64,000 nucleotides of DNA from Ostrinia nubilalis (Eukaryota > Arthropoda > Insecta > Lepidoptera > Crambidae). The notes under the pieces are model-generated. The model did no database searches, was not told where the DNA came from, and saw only the letters and a list, made by a program, of their open reading frames with translations. Below, piece by piece: positions 40,301-48,219 of the stretch. The position numbers were made by a program, and so were the translations under genes. Location of the stretch: positions 17,065,001-17,129,000 of the forward strand of contig NC_087093.1 in the NCBI RefSeq assembly GCF_963855985.1, in the 5' to 3' direction. The stretch's first letter is position 1. Each line of letters starts with the position of its first letter.

Positions 40301-41229
40301 TTCTTTAGCTCGCGCTAACGTTTGTTTTTTTTCTGGCTTTATATACCCCTGGAAATGTATGCCCACCCAGGTTCAACTAGGTTTAATCAATAGCTTAGCT
40401 TGAATCCTAATAAATGATGCTATTGCCCTAAAAAATAGCTTTCATTTTCCCATGCACACCTCGTTATCGTAGGGTTGTACAACGAGTAGAATGATATTAA
40501 CTAAAGTAGGATACAGTGTTGTTATGATAAACAAAGTAGGCAATATCTACCTCTTAGTAACAATAAACTAAGTTCTTGTGCCTTTTCGCGACATTTCTTA
40601 TCAGCTCTTGACCCGACTCTACGTTTCTCGGTTCTTTTGCAAGTGAAATAATTGAAGTGTTTCGATATCACTATTTTAACAGAATATTTACTATCAAACG
40701 TAATCCAAATGCAAAAAGTCTATAAACATTTACTGAATTATTACGAATGCTAAAGCTCTAATGATATCATTAATAGTGTTATAACTTGCTCGAAGGACAG
40801 CGGTAATAAGATGATGATCAAAACAAAACAACCGAAATTCTGTCAGGAATACGAAACACCACCAATTCGACTTACCAGATCATTCCAGTCCCCATCACTG
40901 TCATCATCAAGAATCCGATCACTTCTCGCCTCTTCATCTTCTCTAACACTCTGGAGATCCTTCACCACTCCATCCAACTGTTCAGGATCCAGCATGCCCC
41001 ACATCTGCATCGCCGTCAGTAACTCCTCATCATCATCGTTCAAATCCCTTGGATTCAAAGCATTCAGCTTCGCTAGCTTGTCGTAGAGTTTTTCGTGTGG
41101 GTTCTTTTCTTCCAGTTGGAATTTCTGTAGCTTTTCGTTGAGTCGGTCGAGCTGGTCTGCGAAGGTGGGGGTCACGTATGCGGTGCGCGAGCGCGAGAGC
41201 AGCACGAGCAGCACGGTCAGACGCAGCAT
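16365..41229 (-). CDS. Pvf: PDGF/VEGF-related growth factor (Pvf)
   Basis: Secreted cystine-knot growth factor; in insects the family signals through the PVR receptor tyrosine kinase. Exons on the minus strand: 41229-40876 (signal exon, linked by inference), 20496-20307, 19632-19491, 18998-18884, 18183-18070, 17739-17606 and 16650-16365 (stop). All junctions are GT-AG and all codon phases agree, giving about 444 residues. The knot motifs are seen directly: KCSEPQPRW, then PPCVQLHRC and GCCYDEAEVC in exon 4, then FFNHTSCACVSR in exon 5. The last exon adds ten cysteines (CTCP, CSCVCEW, then five more) and a basic end. The first exon (MLRLTVLLVLLS, signal peptide) ends in phase 0 and exon 2 starts in phase 0; both are acidic. 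The core from 20496 down is secure; the 20-kb link to exon 1 is inferred. Confidence 0.82.
17085..17739 (-). repeat. Pvf: Tandem array of duplicated Pvf exons (four units of about 156-163 bp)
   Basis: The motif CGTTACCT (complement of the donor AGGTAACG) recurs at 17124, 17281, 17444 and 17600. Unit a is exon 17739-17606 (134 nt, starts QELPKQIVRASEES). Unit b (17531-17449) and unit d (17212-17130) are 83-nt copies with AG acceptors encoding RQNDWRAGTEEPHLS followed by REDHT. All three enter in phase 0 and leave in phase 2, matching the last exon. Unit c (about 17371-17285) has drifted by length and does not keep the frame. The introns between units are about 75 nt. Confidence 0.8.
18531..18847 (-). 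mobile_element. RTE-type LINE 3' fragment with TTTC microsatellite
   Basis: On the minus strand 18847-18555 reads as the C-terminus of an RTE reverse-transcriptase protein: YEEIRRRTKVTDIARRI, then KWQWAGHIARRDDGRWG, GRPPTRWTDDLVKVAG, WMRAAQDRSLWKTLGEAF and finally QQWTSFG and a stop. A (GAAA)n run follows the stop (TTTC on the plus strand, 18531-18554), the usual microsatellite end of RTE elements. It is 5'-truncated and lies in a Pvf intron only about 37 bp from the exon 4 donor. Confidence 0.85.
19259..19460. mobile_element. Foldback MITE, copy 1
   Basis: Nearly palindromic: GAGCACGTAGAATTTTGTCC at the left and its complement at the right, with a GC-rich centre (GGCGGCCGCAGTGAGTGTGCG). It sits in the Pvf intron between exons 3 and 4. 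A second copy lies at 20050-20259. Confidence 0.75.
20050..20259. mobile_element. Foldback MITE, copy 2
   Basis: Same family as 19259-19460, with outer arms GTCCGTGAGCACGTAG and complement. It lies about 50 bp from the donor of Pvf exon 2 (20307). Transcribed in the intron it would fold into a long hairpin. Confidence 0.78.
20880..21010 (-). mobile_element. tRNA-derived SINE fragment
   Basis: On the minus strand a tRNA-like head is seen: GATCGGTTAGGGCGCTGAGG (A-box region) and, about 55 bp on, GCCCGTTCGAGTCCCGGCCC (B box). It does not fold as a convincing complete tRNA, so a SINE head is preferred. Confidence 0.5.
21123..21250 (+). repeat. Dispersed repeat, partner at 56200-56300
   Basis: About 110 bp here (TTTCATTGGTTGAG, TATTGGCGGTCAAGCTGTAG, GCTGCGGCGGGAA) matches 56200-56300 in reverse complement with scattered changes. 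It is a member of an unnamed interspersed family. Confidence 0.6.
22668..23300. mobile_element. MITE of 633 bp with perfect 26-bp terminal inverted repeats
   Basis: Left end CGGCTGAACCATTTAAGAAC (continuing CTAGTA) and right end its exact complement. TTAT flanks both sides (22664-22667 and 23301-23304), a plausible 4-bp target duplication. Inside, the motif ACTTACTAGGTTT or its complement recurs several times. No transposase frame is present. Confidence 0.8.
24459..24701. mobile_element. hAT-type MITE, 243 bp, with 8-bp target duplication
   Basis: CACTATAT occurs at 24451-24458 and again at 24702-24709, the 8-bp duplication typical of hAT transposition. The ends are imperfect inverted repeats, CAGTCTTTCCCAAAG at the left and CTTTGGGAACCGCTG-like (TTTGGGAACCGCTG) at the right. 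It is non-coding and lies in Pvf intron 1. Confidence 0.85.
25611..25864. mobile_element. Putative MITE with TTTAGTGTCGC ends
   Basis: TTTAGTGTCGC at 25611 is matched by GCGACACTAAA at 25854-25864, with ATATCGATA/TATCGATATT close inside each end. It is about 254 bp and non-coding. No clear target duplication was seen, so the call is tentative. Confidence 0.5.
29457..29729 (-). mobile_element. Complete tRNA-headed SINE with LINE-like tail and 10-bp target duplication
   Basis: ATCTATAAAT is present at 29447-29456 and 29730-29739. Between them, on the minus strand, is a tRNA-like head (GGTGTAGTGGTTCAG; B box GGGTTCGATTCCC), a body ending in an A-run, then a segment containing GGGGCTAGCTGGCGCTGTGT and an (ATTT)n end. 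The tail segment is shared with an insertion at 33447-33551, suggesting that it comes from a partner LINE. Confidence 0.85.
30400..30600. repeat. Unclassified interspersed-repeat fragment
   Basis: Contains CAGTCCACTGCTGGACTATG and GGTTGGAGATCGC, words I recall from common lepidopteran interspersed repeats. The family and the ends could not be set. Confidence 0.4.
33447..33551 (+). mobile_element. Truncated LINE/SINE 3' tail inserted in copy 1
   Basis: About 105 bp with GGGGCTAGCTGGCGCTGTGT and an ATTT-rich end. It is absent from copy 2, where the flanks join near 48680. It matches the tail of the SINE at 29457-29729 in the opposite orientation. Confidence 0.75.
33702..33977 (+). repeat. BEL/Pao 5' LTR (276 bp)
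   Basis: Starts TGTATAAG and ends GTTGTACA. It is identical, as far as I can compare by eye, to 40206-40481. It contains AATAAATGATGC, which may serve polyadenylation. TGG follows at once (33978), as expected for a tRNA primer site. The flank ACGAG (33697-33701) is the target duplication. Confidence 0.92.
34611..39866 (+). CDS. BEL/Pao retrotransposon gag-pol polyprotein (1,751 aa)
   Basis: One intact frame. In order: a gag-like DUF1759 region around residues 120-280 (KLPKICVPQFSGKYSEW); zinc knuckles (CFNCLGLNHSARDC, CKICGRLH) near 365-395; a DUF1758 aspartic-protease segment (LLDQGSQASF) near 480; reverse transcriptase with VRVVCDSS and the YMDD box at about residue 893; an RNase H region with FADASNVAYAA; an H2C2 integrase finger (HRKTLHGG, CITCIRHAH); an integrase core with WSDNGSNFLG near 1520; and a C-terminal DUF5641-type part (RWQVTQRMLQSFWSKW). 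This order is diagnostic of BEL/Pao. No envelope frame follows. The intact frame and seemingly identical LTRs indicate a recent insertion. Confidence 0.95.
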   Translation: MEELLRLQSDIRSQISRGLVNFKKSPKERLSEAYCQTRLENLEQQWKSFIDNHAAIVRQADSDSELYKLYADEDIYENTEDTYIEYKSVLRFALSKLCPPVSPESGKPVNVTASNGNSNAVKLPKICVPQFSGKYSEWSTFKDMFTSLIHCNDSLSNVEKLHYLKGYVTGEAEQLIRQIPVSADNYVRAWTLLNERFNNKKYMSNCIIKRLLSQRNLSNEVSSGLKDLIDTTTDCLDGLKNLNIDVSNWDILVIHILSLKLDPETKKQWEIHVSSNVGSDCLPTYEQFKCFITQRYRALEFIEPNKYHRNVQVDKNQGKLKTFHVLKQNCVYCGQEHKINYCSQFMKVSVDDRRDFVQQKRLCFNCLGLNHSARDCKITTRCKICGRLHNTLLHLAGPSSASSETKNKITQRSGRSGEDREQGSSTSVVGCTLTERAVSGEGNNITSCFSAETGKQVLLATAVVKVEANNGTRQSVRALLDQGSQASFVTESTVQLLGFKKSRAKNVISGLGGNKKIITNSTVVINLQSRVDPKIKLSVKAYVLSKITAFLPIKKVVDLKGLDLTGIALADPEYHTPNKIDILLGADVYGQVLLEGIRKGIGPGGVIAQATSLGWIISGTVTDLQEQSNNMVVMHSIIDDNDILKRFWELENEPKEREENWMNEEEMKCEELYRNTVKRDETGRYIVKIPFKVDKPQVKGSLEIAKRRFDLLEKRLARNEVFKYKFTEVMDEYLSSEYMEQVKEEEISNPDAVYVPILAVVREDKDTTRVRVVCDSSCKGKDGISINDLMMNGPVVQDDLRHLLMRWRSHTCCLVADIAKMYLQIKVSELDLDYQRLLWRPDSSSALKVYRMLRVSFGSASAPYLAVRTLQQVAYDEGDNYPKAKERTLKDFYMDDLMTGCDTVEEAVEIYKEMNELLMKGGFVLRKWTSNKDEVLNEIARKQEQGIEEGENVKPENITFKIKQDGVMKILGLIWDRKEDDFRYSVNLSELSELVTKRKILSEVARLFDPLGWLSPCIILGKILIQKLWLKGLDWDEQVPTDIYKEWITYRSELSRLKEFRIPRWMGTNKNCRIELHGFADASNVAYAAVVYARVIDQEDNIRVILLTAKTKVCPIKIVSIPRLELCGAALLTKLLKEVAKVLAVEKDKIFAWTDSTVVLAWLNSNPRRWKPFVANRVSDIITNMEPAQWSHVKSKENPADVASRGLYPLELLKCDIWKNGPEFLKQKEIKRKYNKDFETNVEEIRVHTVTTEEEDAIWNRFSSLNRLVRVISYCRRFINAVKLKRSNQKLESHLTSAELRESLNMLIRKCQQDQFTEELKDIKNKREVKKKSVLSTLNPFLDDDNLLRVGGRLEHSKLTHDAKHPIVLPKSSELSKLIIEDAHRKTLHGGQQLVLGYLRSRYWIIGAKLLTKGIIRKCITCIRHAHVTKNQLMGQLPEARVTPARAFINSGVDFAGPINIRTSKGRGHHSYKGYICLFICMATRAVHLEAVSDLTAQGFMAAFRRFVSRRGHCSQVWSDNGSNFLGASKELQRLFALEQSEISSEIRESLANNNTTWHFIPPYSANFGGLWEAGVKSTKFHLKRVIGDTTLTYEELSTVLSQIEACLNSRPLSRIDSDGDTCTVLTPGHFLIGEPLLTIPDKNYEICTLSSLKRWQVTQRMLQSFWSKWVAEYLHHFLQRYKWSKQISEPQIGDVVLVKELDLPPARWLLGKIEEKHPGADGITRVVTLRVKNTTFKRPVTKLCVLPIGK
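40206..40481 (+). repeat. BEL/Pao 3' LTR (276 bp)
   Basis: Same sequence as the 5' LTR. A purine-rich GGTGGGCGG lies just upstream and is a likely plus-strand primer. ACGAG follows at 40482-40486, completing the 5-bp target duplication. Confidence 0.92.
40876..41229 (-). CDS. Pvf: Pvf first coding exon, proximal copy (signal peptide)
   Basis: 118 codons, ATG at 41229, GTAAGT donor right after 40876, phase 0. The start MLRLTVLLVLLSRSRTAYV is a signal peptide. The rest is acidic and partly helical (DRLNEKLQKFQLEEK, NPRDLNDDDEELL, SDGDWNDL). An upstream in-frame Met at 41397 would bury the signal peptide, so 41229 is preferred. Assignment to Pvf rests on strand, phase, acidic continuation into exon 2 and the lack of any other minus-strand exon between; it could still be the first exon of an unseen gene. 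Confidence 0.65.
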
Positions 41230-44075
41230 CGTGGCGGCGGCGCGGGCGCAACTGATCGAGCATGGCGCGCACGTTGCGCGTTTTTTGTGGACACTCCGCT
41301 GGGGAAATGTGTGTGAGCTTTTTCGAAACATGCGAGCTTTTGTAATTGAATAATTGCGCACGAACAGGAAGCTTAATGCTCTTGCTGAAACCTTCACATG
41401 ATATGTAAAGGCAAAACATCGGAAGCTCGGTACGTTTACATAAATTCACCTGAAACAGTCTACACAGTAGACTCTGAGTACAATTGAATTTATGACTTTA
41501 GTCGAATGACGAAGGATAGCTAAAAAAGTTGTTATGTGTTCTACAAATCATTCCCAAATCAAGGGCATCTTTTTTAGAAGTATTCTGGTTATTGTACTGT
41601 GCAACAATACGATTTGATTTTACGGAATATGTAAGCGATTTTATAATACAGAAAGAGAGCATTGGTATATTTCTAAAAGAAGTGCTACCGCAACAGTTTC
41701 ACAGAATGCAATTACTGCATTTCGGTGCACAATAATGCAAAATAGACACTATTCCCCCTCCGACTGTACTTGCACTGCTCGGGGAAGTTCTGTGTACCCG
41801 GCGAGATTGTTTTCTAACTTTAGTCACAGTATCCTGTTATTTGACATTCCGAATTGACTGACTGAATCCCAGTTCGGTCTGGCTGAATACAGTTTCTTTT
41901 AACAAGTGAAGAATTGGGTTTCGTAACTATTTTCTATTAATCAAAGATCGCTTTCAAAAATATCTAAAATTTTGAAAACAACTTTAATTTATTATCAAGC
42001 TTTAAAACATCTCCTTCCGTTTTTATACAAATTGACGGAAAAATATCTTACAGTCCCAGTCCAGTAGTCATGCCATGAACATGGAAATCCTGTTAAAAGG
42101 GCGAGAAGTTTAACCCTAGTACTTGTATTGACAGTTCACTTTTTCATACCATTATCCTTATTTTTCAAATAGAAAGATAAGGTTTAACGTGTCCACCCTT
42201 GACACATCTATTAACGAAGATTTCACAAGGCCTCCTGAACGTGCAAACAAAATATGTGTACTGTTCTGCGAACACATAAAAGCTGACATTTCCATAGAGT
42301 TTATCTCTGTTAGTTGACGGTTAGCCAACAGCTGGCCGATTGTAGGGTTACCACTTAGACGGGACAAAATCCTGACCGAAAACAGGATGTTTCAGAAAAA
42401 GCTCGCATAAACGGGCACTTTAAAGACAGCCCGTACGAGTTATTTGTACTAATTCACAAATCCAAATATTTTAAAACCTGGACAAATTCAGGAGAATGAA
42501 AATGTGGGCTTATCCGGACGCGACCTTAATGATGGTGACCTTAGTCATGAGGGAATGCGAAAAGCTTTAGTTTGATCTTTGTGTAATTGATTCGACAGCA
42601 AGATATTAATCTAATCATTGTTTGAGTGCCAACTGGGATCGTTGTAATCTCGGAAAGAGTGATGACTGAACACAAACGTCATGTAACGTTCTTTACTTTC
42701 GCTTTCATCTGAAACATTTGGGACACGATACATTCATTTATGAATTTCATAAGGGATTAAGTACAAGTACAATGATAGTGCATCAGACAGTTCACTTTTA
42801 TTGCAAAATAACGCAAATTGCAAGTGCATAAATGTCAAAAGTTCCTTGATAAGCTGTTGTTTATAGATCTCATGCAAAGAAAGCATAGACAAACTTTTTG
42901 CGCCTTGTTCAAAAATAGTAAGTAAGTAGGTATTGATTGATTTTAGGGATTACTGAGAATAAGTGATTATTGGGATAGTCAGGTTATATTTTTCACACAC
43001 TGCTCTGCGAATGTATCCTAAGTGGCTCTTTGTTAATTGTAAGTTATATTTCCATTTTTTTTAACTCTACGTTTATAATCTTTGAAACGATATCTTACAG
43101 TTCCCCTAAAACTATTTCATCTGTCTTTCTTTGCCTCATGCCCCAATTTAACATGGTGTGTCACGTCACACCACACACCATTGTGAGTTGTCACGTAGAC
43201 CCTTTTATACTAATGCATTTTTAATTTCGGACTCCCAGAAAGCTGACATGAAATGAGATGATGCAATAGCTCGGTCTATTTTAATTGTTTTGTTTATACA
43301 CGTCTGCGGTAAATAGGAGTGCGGTTTTTACCATTTATATCTGTGCATAAGTTTTACATTAGTTTGTTGTTACGTGTGTGACAGACCTTGGAAATAAACA
43401 AAGCTCTTTGTGTGACAAACATCTGATAGTAGACTAAATAATTAGCTACAACTTGTCACTTTAATTTCTATGAGAGGTCCCGTCATACTCGGAAGTATAT
43501 CAAGGCTGAGTTGCACCATCTTTTTTAGCCGTAACTATAACCATAACCGGTGATTTTTGTATGAAGTTTTGACGTTTGTTAAAGTTAAAGTAAGATTTAC
43601 GTTAGAACCCAGGGTTAGTATTTTAGTTGAAACTGAGCAAAACTCGTCTCAAATACGACATTTCCAAAAATACTTTAGTACACTTTAGTGCGTTTGCAAG
43701 AAACATAACCAAAGGCGAATTTACATAGTACATTACATTGCGAATAAGATCAAAGAGTTGACGATCAAATCATTGAACTCTACATAGAAGGAATGCTTGC
43801 ATATAGACATAAACACTCGCGCCTTTCGCTGAAGAGATTACTACAATCTAGGTGGTTCCTGCTTGCATATATTAATTAATGCCTGTTTTAACATAGGAAA
43901 CGAATTAAACTTCGACAGAAATGAAGAAACGCGCCGGCTACTTCACTCTAGCAATAAATTTTAGTTGTTTGAGCTTTATTTATTTATTAATATAATTCAC
44001 TGTGGACTTACAGTTTTACCCAAGACGTCCATCAGCGGCAGAAGTACAGAATACACGATTTACATAAATAGGTGC

Positions 44076-46955
44076 TTAAATACTATGCGACAGAAAATTG
44101 TATACCTCCAAAATATACTGAACCATACTGTCAACAAACACGTCAATATGGGGTTTTTTCGCGAGAAGCGCATTTAATGACGTCAGTGCTCTAATTGTAG
44201 GGCAGTTTTGTGCACTGCGGGTGCGCGTCACGGGCACGTTGAATAGCCTAGGGCGTCTCCGCGGAGCCACCAGGCCTCTGTCAGTGTCCACACACAGCTT
44301 TGGGACCGATATACCTATCCTGCTAAGAGCAGCCGGGCTATCAATTTTTCCTCGCATAATCAGGGTATAATGTTTCACGAGTAGAAGTTTCCTTCGCAGC
44401 TCTAATGTGTCCATGCCTACCATACCAGCTATGAAACGAGACGGATATAATAGGGGGTAGTAGCCGTACTGGCGCTTGTACATAAACCTAGAAAATTTCT
44501 TTTGAATTTTCTCAACCATGAGAACGTACTTCTTTTCGGGACTATCCCATACAATTGCTCCGAATTCTAATTGACTCCGCACGTAGGCATTGTAGAGGAG
44601 AACTGGGACTCTGTTATCATTAAATTGATACGCTATTCTCATCACAAAACCTAGTATTTTATGTGCACTACTGCAGATGGCTTTGATATGCTGACGGAAC
44701 TCGAGCCTAGAATCAAGGTTTAGTCCAAGGTCTCTTATTTCAGTTACACGCTCTAGAGGACCACTTAACAAAGTGTATGCTGCCCAAATTGGTGTTTTAG
44801 ATCTAGAGAATGTAACCACTTTACATTTTGAGGTGTTGAAAAGTAATTTGTTCTGAACACCCCATTCCGTTACGGCATCGATGTCCCTTTGAAGTGCTTT
44901 AGTGTCCTCAATACACTTTATTGGCATATACAATTTGAGATCGTCCGCGAACAGAGAGCAGCAAGCCGTGTTGACGACTTCCGGAAGATCATTTACCATG
45001 ATCAGGAAGAGGGTAGGGCCGAGTGTGCTGCCCTGGCTCACTCCCGATCTAGTGTAGTATGTGTTTGACCTATGACCCAGACTCTGAACATACTGTCCCC
45101 GATTCTTCAAGTAACTAGCTAAGAAGCCTAAAAGTTTAGGTGTAAATCCGATTGTTGAGCATTTTCGGAGAAGAATATCGTTATCCACGACGTCAAATGC
45201 CTTCCGAAAGTCAAAATAAGCTGCATCAACCTGGTCTCCATTGTCCAATGCTAGAGATATGTCATCAACCAGATCGATGTGATTTGTTGTTGTCGATCGT
45301 GAACACCTAAAGCCATGCTGTGCGTTATGTAGTAGTAGAGAAATCTTGTTGTTGATTATACGTGTTATAATTGTCTCGAAAATTTTCCCCAAAACAGATA
45401 GAACCGCTATGGGCCTAAATGCCGCGATATCTACGCTAGTTTTGTCTTTGGGAACCGGAGTTACTCTACTAATTTTCCACTTTGTTGGGTATATAGAAAG
45501 ACTTAGCGACAAATTGTAAATAAACAAAAGTGGCTCCTCTAGAACGCGAATACAGTCTTTTATCAAAAAAGCGGGTATACCGTCAGGTCCCGATGATGCT
45601 TGCGGCTTGAGTTGTTTTACGGCTTGACGGATTTCAGCTAACGTGATATGATCTATAACAACTCCAGCGTATTGGTGAGACTCAAATGTTTCACACTTTT
45701 TAGGATCAAGAACAGGAACATCACTCAGGAAAACTGAACCGAAATATTTAGCAAAGGCGTCAACTGCAGCTTGCCCTGTTACAGTTTCATTGTTAAATGT
45801 AAAATTATTTTTAGGGGCATGGCTTTTTTGTTTATCTTTAATGTAGCTCCAAAATTTGGCAGGAGCTTGTAATATATTATTTTCTAACATTTTAATATGC
45901 AATTTGTAAGATTTTTTTACCATGAGTTTGACCTTCCATCGGTAGTATTTGAAAAGTTCAAAATTGAATGATTTTCCTACAGATTTATATCGTTTCCAAT
46001 GAAAGTGTTTCAACTTTATGTTACTAATGATATCAGGAGTAAACCATGATGGATAATTATATCTTCTAGGAGCTGCTGTTTTCTTTAAGGGGACATGAGC
46101 ATCGATTTGCTTATTGATCGTTTCATAGAAAATATCGACCGCTCTATCTACGTCCTTTTCTATGTACAAATTGGACCACTCTATGCCAATCAACGAACTG
46201 TACAGTGCGCCGAAGTCAGCTTTGCGAAAATTCCAATTTTGAGTATCACCCGACGCCGTGGTGGACCCTGACACAGGATTGTTTATGTGTGTATTTTGCT
46301 TCCAAGTGACTACCACTTCTAACGGGGGATGATATGCGTCGATAGGTACTAATGTATCGCTTGCGACGGAGGTGGCTATAGTATCATGAGAAAGGTTGCA
46401 CAAGACTAAGTCCAACATACCTCCGTGATTGTTAGGTACAGTATTGGCTTGATAAAAGTTACAAAAGTTTAAAAAGCTCTCAAACTGGTTTTTTACATTA
46501 ACACTACAGGAGTTAAGGTTGAAATCACCAACTACAACAGTATCCAGATCCGGATATTCACAAACAATATTTTCTATACAATTTAAAACTTTAAGATATT
46601 GCTCATCTTTATAACTCGGTGGGAGGTATACAACGCCAAGAAGAAATTTAATATTTTTACAAGTTATGATAGCAAACAATAACTCCATATCGGAACTATG
46701 TCCATCAATGTTACAAACGCTATGTACACAAAAGATATCTCGCACTGCCATAAGCACTCCACCCCAACCAGCGTCACCATTGCGGTCCTTTCGCATCACA
46801 TTAAATCCAGACGGGAACAATTCACCGTCGGTCACCGAACTAGTGAGAAACGTTTCGGTCAACAAAATAATGTCACTATTGCTCATACCAACATTGTTCT
46901 GGAAGAGTGCTGTTCTAGAGCGTAGACCGCGTACGTTCTGGTAGTAGATGTTCAT
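44076..46955 (-). CDS. LINE ORF2: endonuclease and reverse transcriptase (959 aa)
   Basis: N-terminal apurinic-type endonuclease: NIYYQNVRGLRSR, LLTETFLTS, GWGGVLMAVRD and VVGDFNLNS. Reverse transcriptase follows: SGPDGIPAFLIKD, FRPIAVLSVLGKIFE, QHGFRCSRSTT, FDFRKAFDVVD, GVSQGSTLGP and the catalytic LFADDLKLY. The start lies four bases after the ORF1 stop, suggesting termination-reinitiation. The frame is intact. Confidence 0.95.
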   Translation of the reverse strand: MNIYYQNVRGLRSRTALFQNNVGMSNSDIILLTETFLTSSVTDGELFPSGFNVMRKDRNGDAGWGGVLMAVRDIFCVHSVCNIDGHSSDMELLFAIITCKNIKFLLGVVYLPPSYKDEQYLKVLNCIENIVCEYPDLDTVVVGDFNLNSCSVNVKNQFESFLNFCNFYQANTVPNNHGGMLDLVLCNLSHDTIATSVASDTLVPIDAYHPPLEVVVTWKQNTHINNPVSGSTTASGDTQNWNFRKADFGALYSSLIGIEWSNLYIEKDVDRAVDIFYETINKQIDAHVPLKKTAAPRRYNYPSWFTPDIISNIKLKHFHWKRYKSVGKSFNFELFKYYRWKVKLMVKKSYKLHIKMLENNILQAPAKFWSYIKDKQKSHAPKNNFTFNNETVTGQAAVDAFAKYFGSVFLSDVPVLDPKKCETFESHQYAGVVIDHITLAEIRQAVKQLKPQASSGPDGIPAFLIKDCIRVLEEPLLFIYNLSLSLSIYPTKWKISRVTPVPKDKTSVDIAAFRPIAVLSVLGKIFETIITRIINNKISLLLHNAQHGFRCSRSTTTNHIDLVDDISLALDNGDQVDAAYFDFRKAFDVVDNDILLRKCSTIGFTPKLLGFLASYLKNRGQYVQSLGHRSNTYYTRSGVSQGSTLGPTLFLIMVNDLPEVVNTACCSLFADDLKLYMPIKCIEDTKALQRDIDAVTEWGVQNKLLFNTSKCKVVTFSRSKTPIWAAYTLLSGPLERVTEIRDLGLNLDSRLEFRQHIKAICSSAHKILGFVMRIAYQFNDNRVPVLLYNAYVRSQLEFGAIVWDSPEKKYVLMVEKIQKKFSRFMYKRQYGYYPLLYPSRFIAGMVGMDTLELRRKLLLVKHYTLIMRGKIDSPAALSRIGISVPKLCVDTDRGLVAPRRRPRLFNVPVTRTRSAQNCPTIRALTSLNALLAKKPHIDVFVDSMVQYILEVYNFLSHSI

Positions 46956-46959
46956 TTCC

Positions 46960-48219
46960 TTAATTAGTTTTCGTTGGCTTGGTCGTTTCAGTGCTCCTAC
47001 GAAAGTTCTGGCGCCAAGGTTTTATACATATGTCGGCAGCCCAGTGATCTGTATCCATGACTGTTTCCAGCAATCTGGCAGGAGCACCAATTTTAAATGA
47101 TGCATAACTTCCCCGAGCTTTAAGTGTCTCGGCTGTACAGACATCCTCGCGACATATTGCTCTAAGGTGGTCAAGTACCTGGTTTGTTGTTGTTCCCTGT
47201 TTTACATAGAAAAGATGAAGATATTTCCATCTCTCGGAAGCCTCAAGCGTCGTCGCCCCAGGAGCCGCAGTACCGCGCCGAACTGAAGAGGCTGCGGAAT
47301 GCCAGCGTTTCTTCTTTACCTCCGTCCATTCCTCGCTCTCATCGTTATCACCAGCTAGAGAAGGCCTGTGCTGGGACGGTTGAAGTGCGATAGATTGGCT
47401 GAGCATAGCTGAATCATCTCTATTTGACGCAAGCGTGAGTGCGGGACTAGAGACAATTTTCTGGGGAACAACACTAGCCATTTTAAGATTTTCAGGAAGT
47501 GCGATAGATTGGCTGGGCATTGCTGAATCAACTCTATTTGTCGTAAGCGTGAGTGTGGGACTAGATACAATTTTCTGAGGAACAACACTAGCCATTTTAA
47601 GATCTCTCAATTGGCTATTGATAGAATTGATCTTTTTTCCCATATCTTCAATCTGCCGCGACAGTTCGGTCATCCTGCCAAACAATTTAGTTCTTAGGGT
47701 GTCATAGTGCTCAGTAAGTAACATGCTTATTTTATTTGTAAGGCGTTTTTCGAATTCACAATGCATTTCCTTCATCTCCTGCACAACAGAAAGACGCAGG
47801 TTGTCCAGGATGCTGTCCATTGTGTCAATTGCGCAGCTTTCGTTTGATGTGTAGCGAGCACCTCTGCGCACCGTAACGTTTTCCATGTCACAGGCGGACA
47901 AGTCCGCCGAGAGATCTCCAACAGTAATATTAACATCGTGTATGAGCGGCGCCTGGCGCACGGGTGTGCATGTGTTGTCGCTTTTGGGTAATTTACTGCG
48001 ACACTCAAAACATACCCAAGATTTTTTGTACTCTGTTGACAGCGCGACATAGGTGCTCTCCGTGAAATTGGCACATAAAATGTCAAATGATTGCCTACAT
48101 TTAGCGCACCGCATAAACGCACTATTCGCGCTGATAATACCGCGGCATCCCGCACAACACTCAATGTCTCCAGGCGCCATCCCGTCCATTTCTGCTATGT
48201 CCAATATACTTCCACTCAA
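46960..48219 (-). CDS. LINE ORF1 with PHD-like zinc finger (419 aa)
   Basis: Residues 20-75 have a PHD-type cysteine pattern (CCAGC, FMRCAKCRQSFDILC, WVCFECRS), as in ORF1 of CR1-like LINEs. A coiled-coil-like part follows (around 125-205), then a 40-residue internal duplication beginning LKMASVVPQKIVSSP twice. The C-terminal part (WKYLHLFYVKQGTT) resembles the RNA-binding end of these proteins. It encodes the particle protein for retrotransposition. Confidence 0.88.
   Translation of the reverse strand: MSGSILDIAEMDGMAPGDIECCAGCRGIISANSAFMRCAKCRQSFDILCANFTESTYVALSTEYKKSWVCFECRSKLPKSDNTCTPVRQAPLIHDVNITVGDLSADLSACDMENVTVRRGARYTSNESCAIDTMDSILDNLRLSVVQEMKEMHCEFEKRLTNKISMLLTEHYDTLRTKLFGRMTELSRQIEDMGKKINSINSQLRDLKMASVVPQKIVSSPTLTLTTNRVDSAMPSQSIALPENLKMASVVPQKIVSSPALTLASNRDDSAMLSQSIALQPSQHRPSLAGDNDESEEWTEVKKKRWHSAASSVRRGTAAPGATTLEASERWKYLHLFYVKQGTTTNQVLDHLRAICREDVCTAETLKARGSYASFKIGAPARLLETVMDTDHWAADICIKPWRQNFRRSTETTKPTKTN

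Larger units (their letters stand above)
20497..40875. other. Pvf: Large Pvf intron 1 (inferred)
   Basis: No coding exon of a host gene was recognised between Pvf exon 2 and the signal-peptide exon at 40876. It contains the transposons listed separately: SINEs, MITEs, a LINE tail and the BEL/Pao element. Stretches such as 21550-22650, 26000-29400 and 30620-33400 show nothing I can name. Confidence 0.5.
31121..41828. repeat. Tandem segmental duplication, copy 1
   Basis: The sequence starting GTATCCTGTTATTTGACATT at 31121 recurs from 41829, and the end of copy 1 (CTAACTTTAGTCA, up to 41828) recurs at 50183. The copies abut at 41828/41829. Without insertions the unit is about 3.8-3.9 kb. Copy 1 carries the BEL/Pao element (33702-40481) and a LINE tail (33447-33551) that copy 2 lacks. 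It includes the Pvf first exon and its upstream region. Confidence 0.93.
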
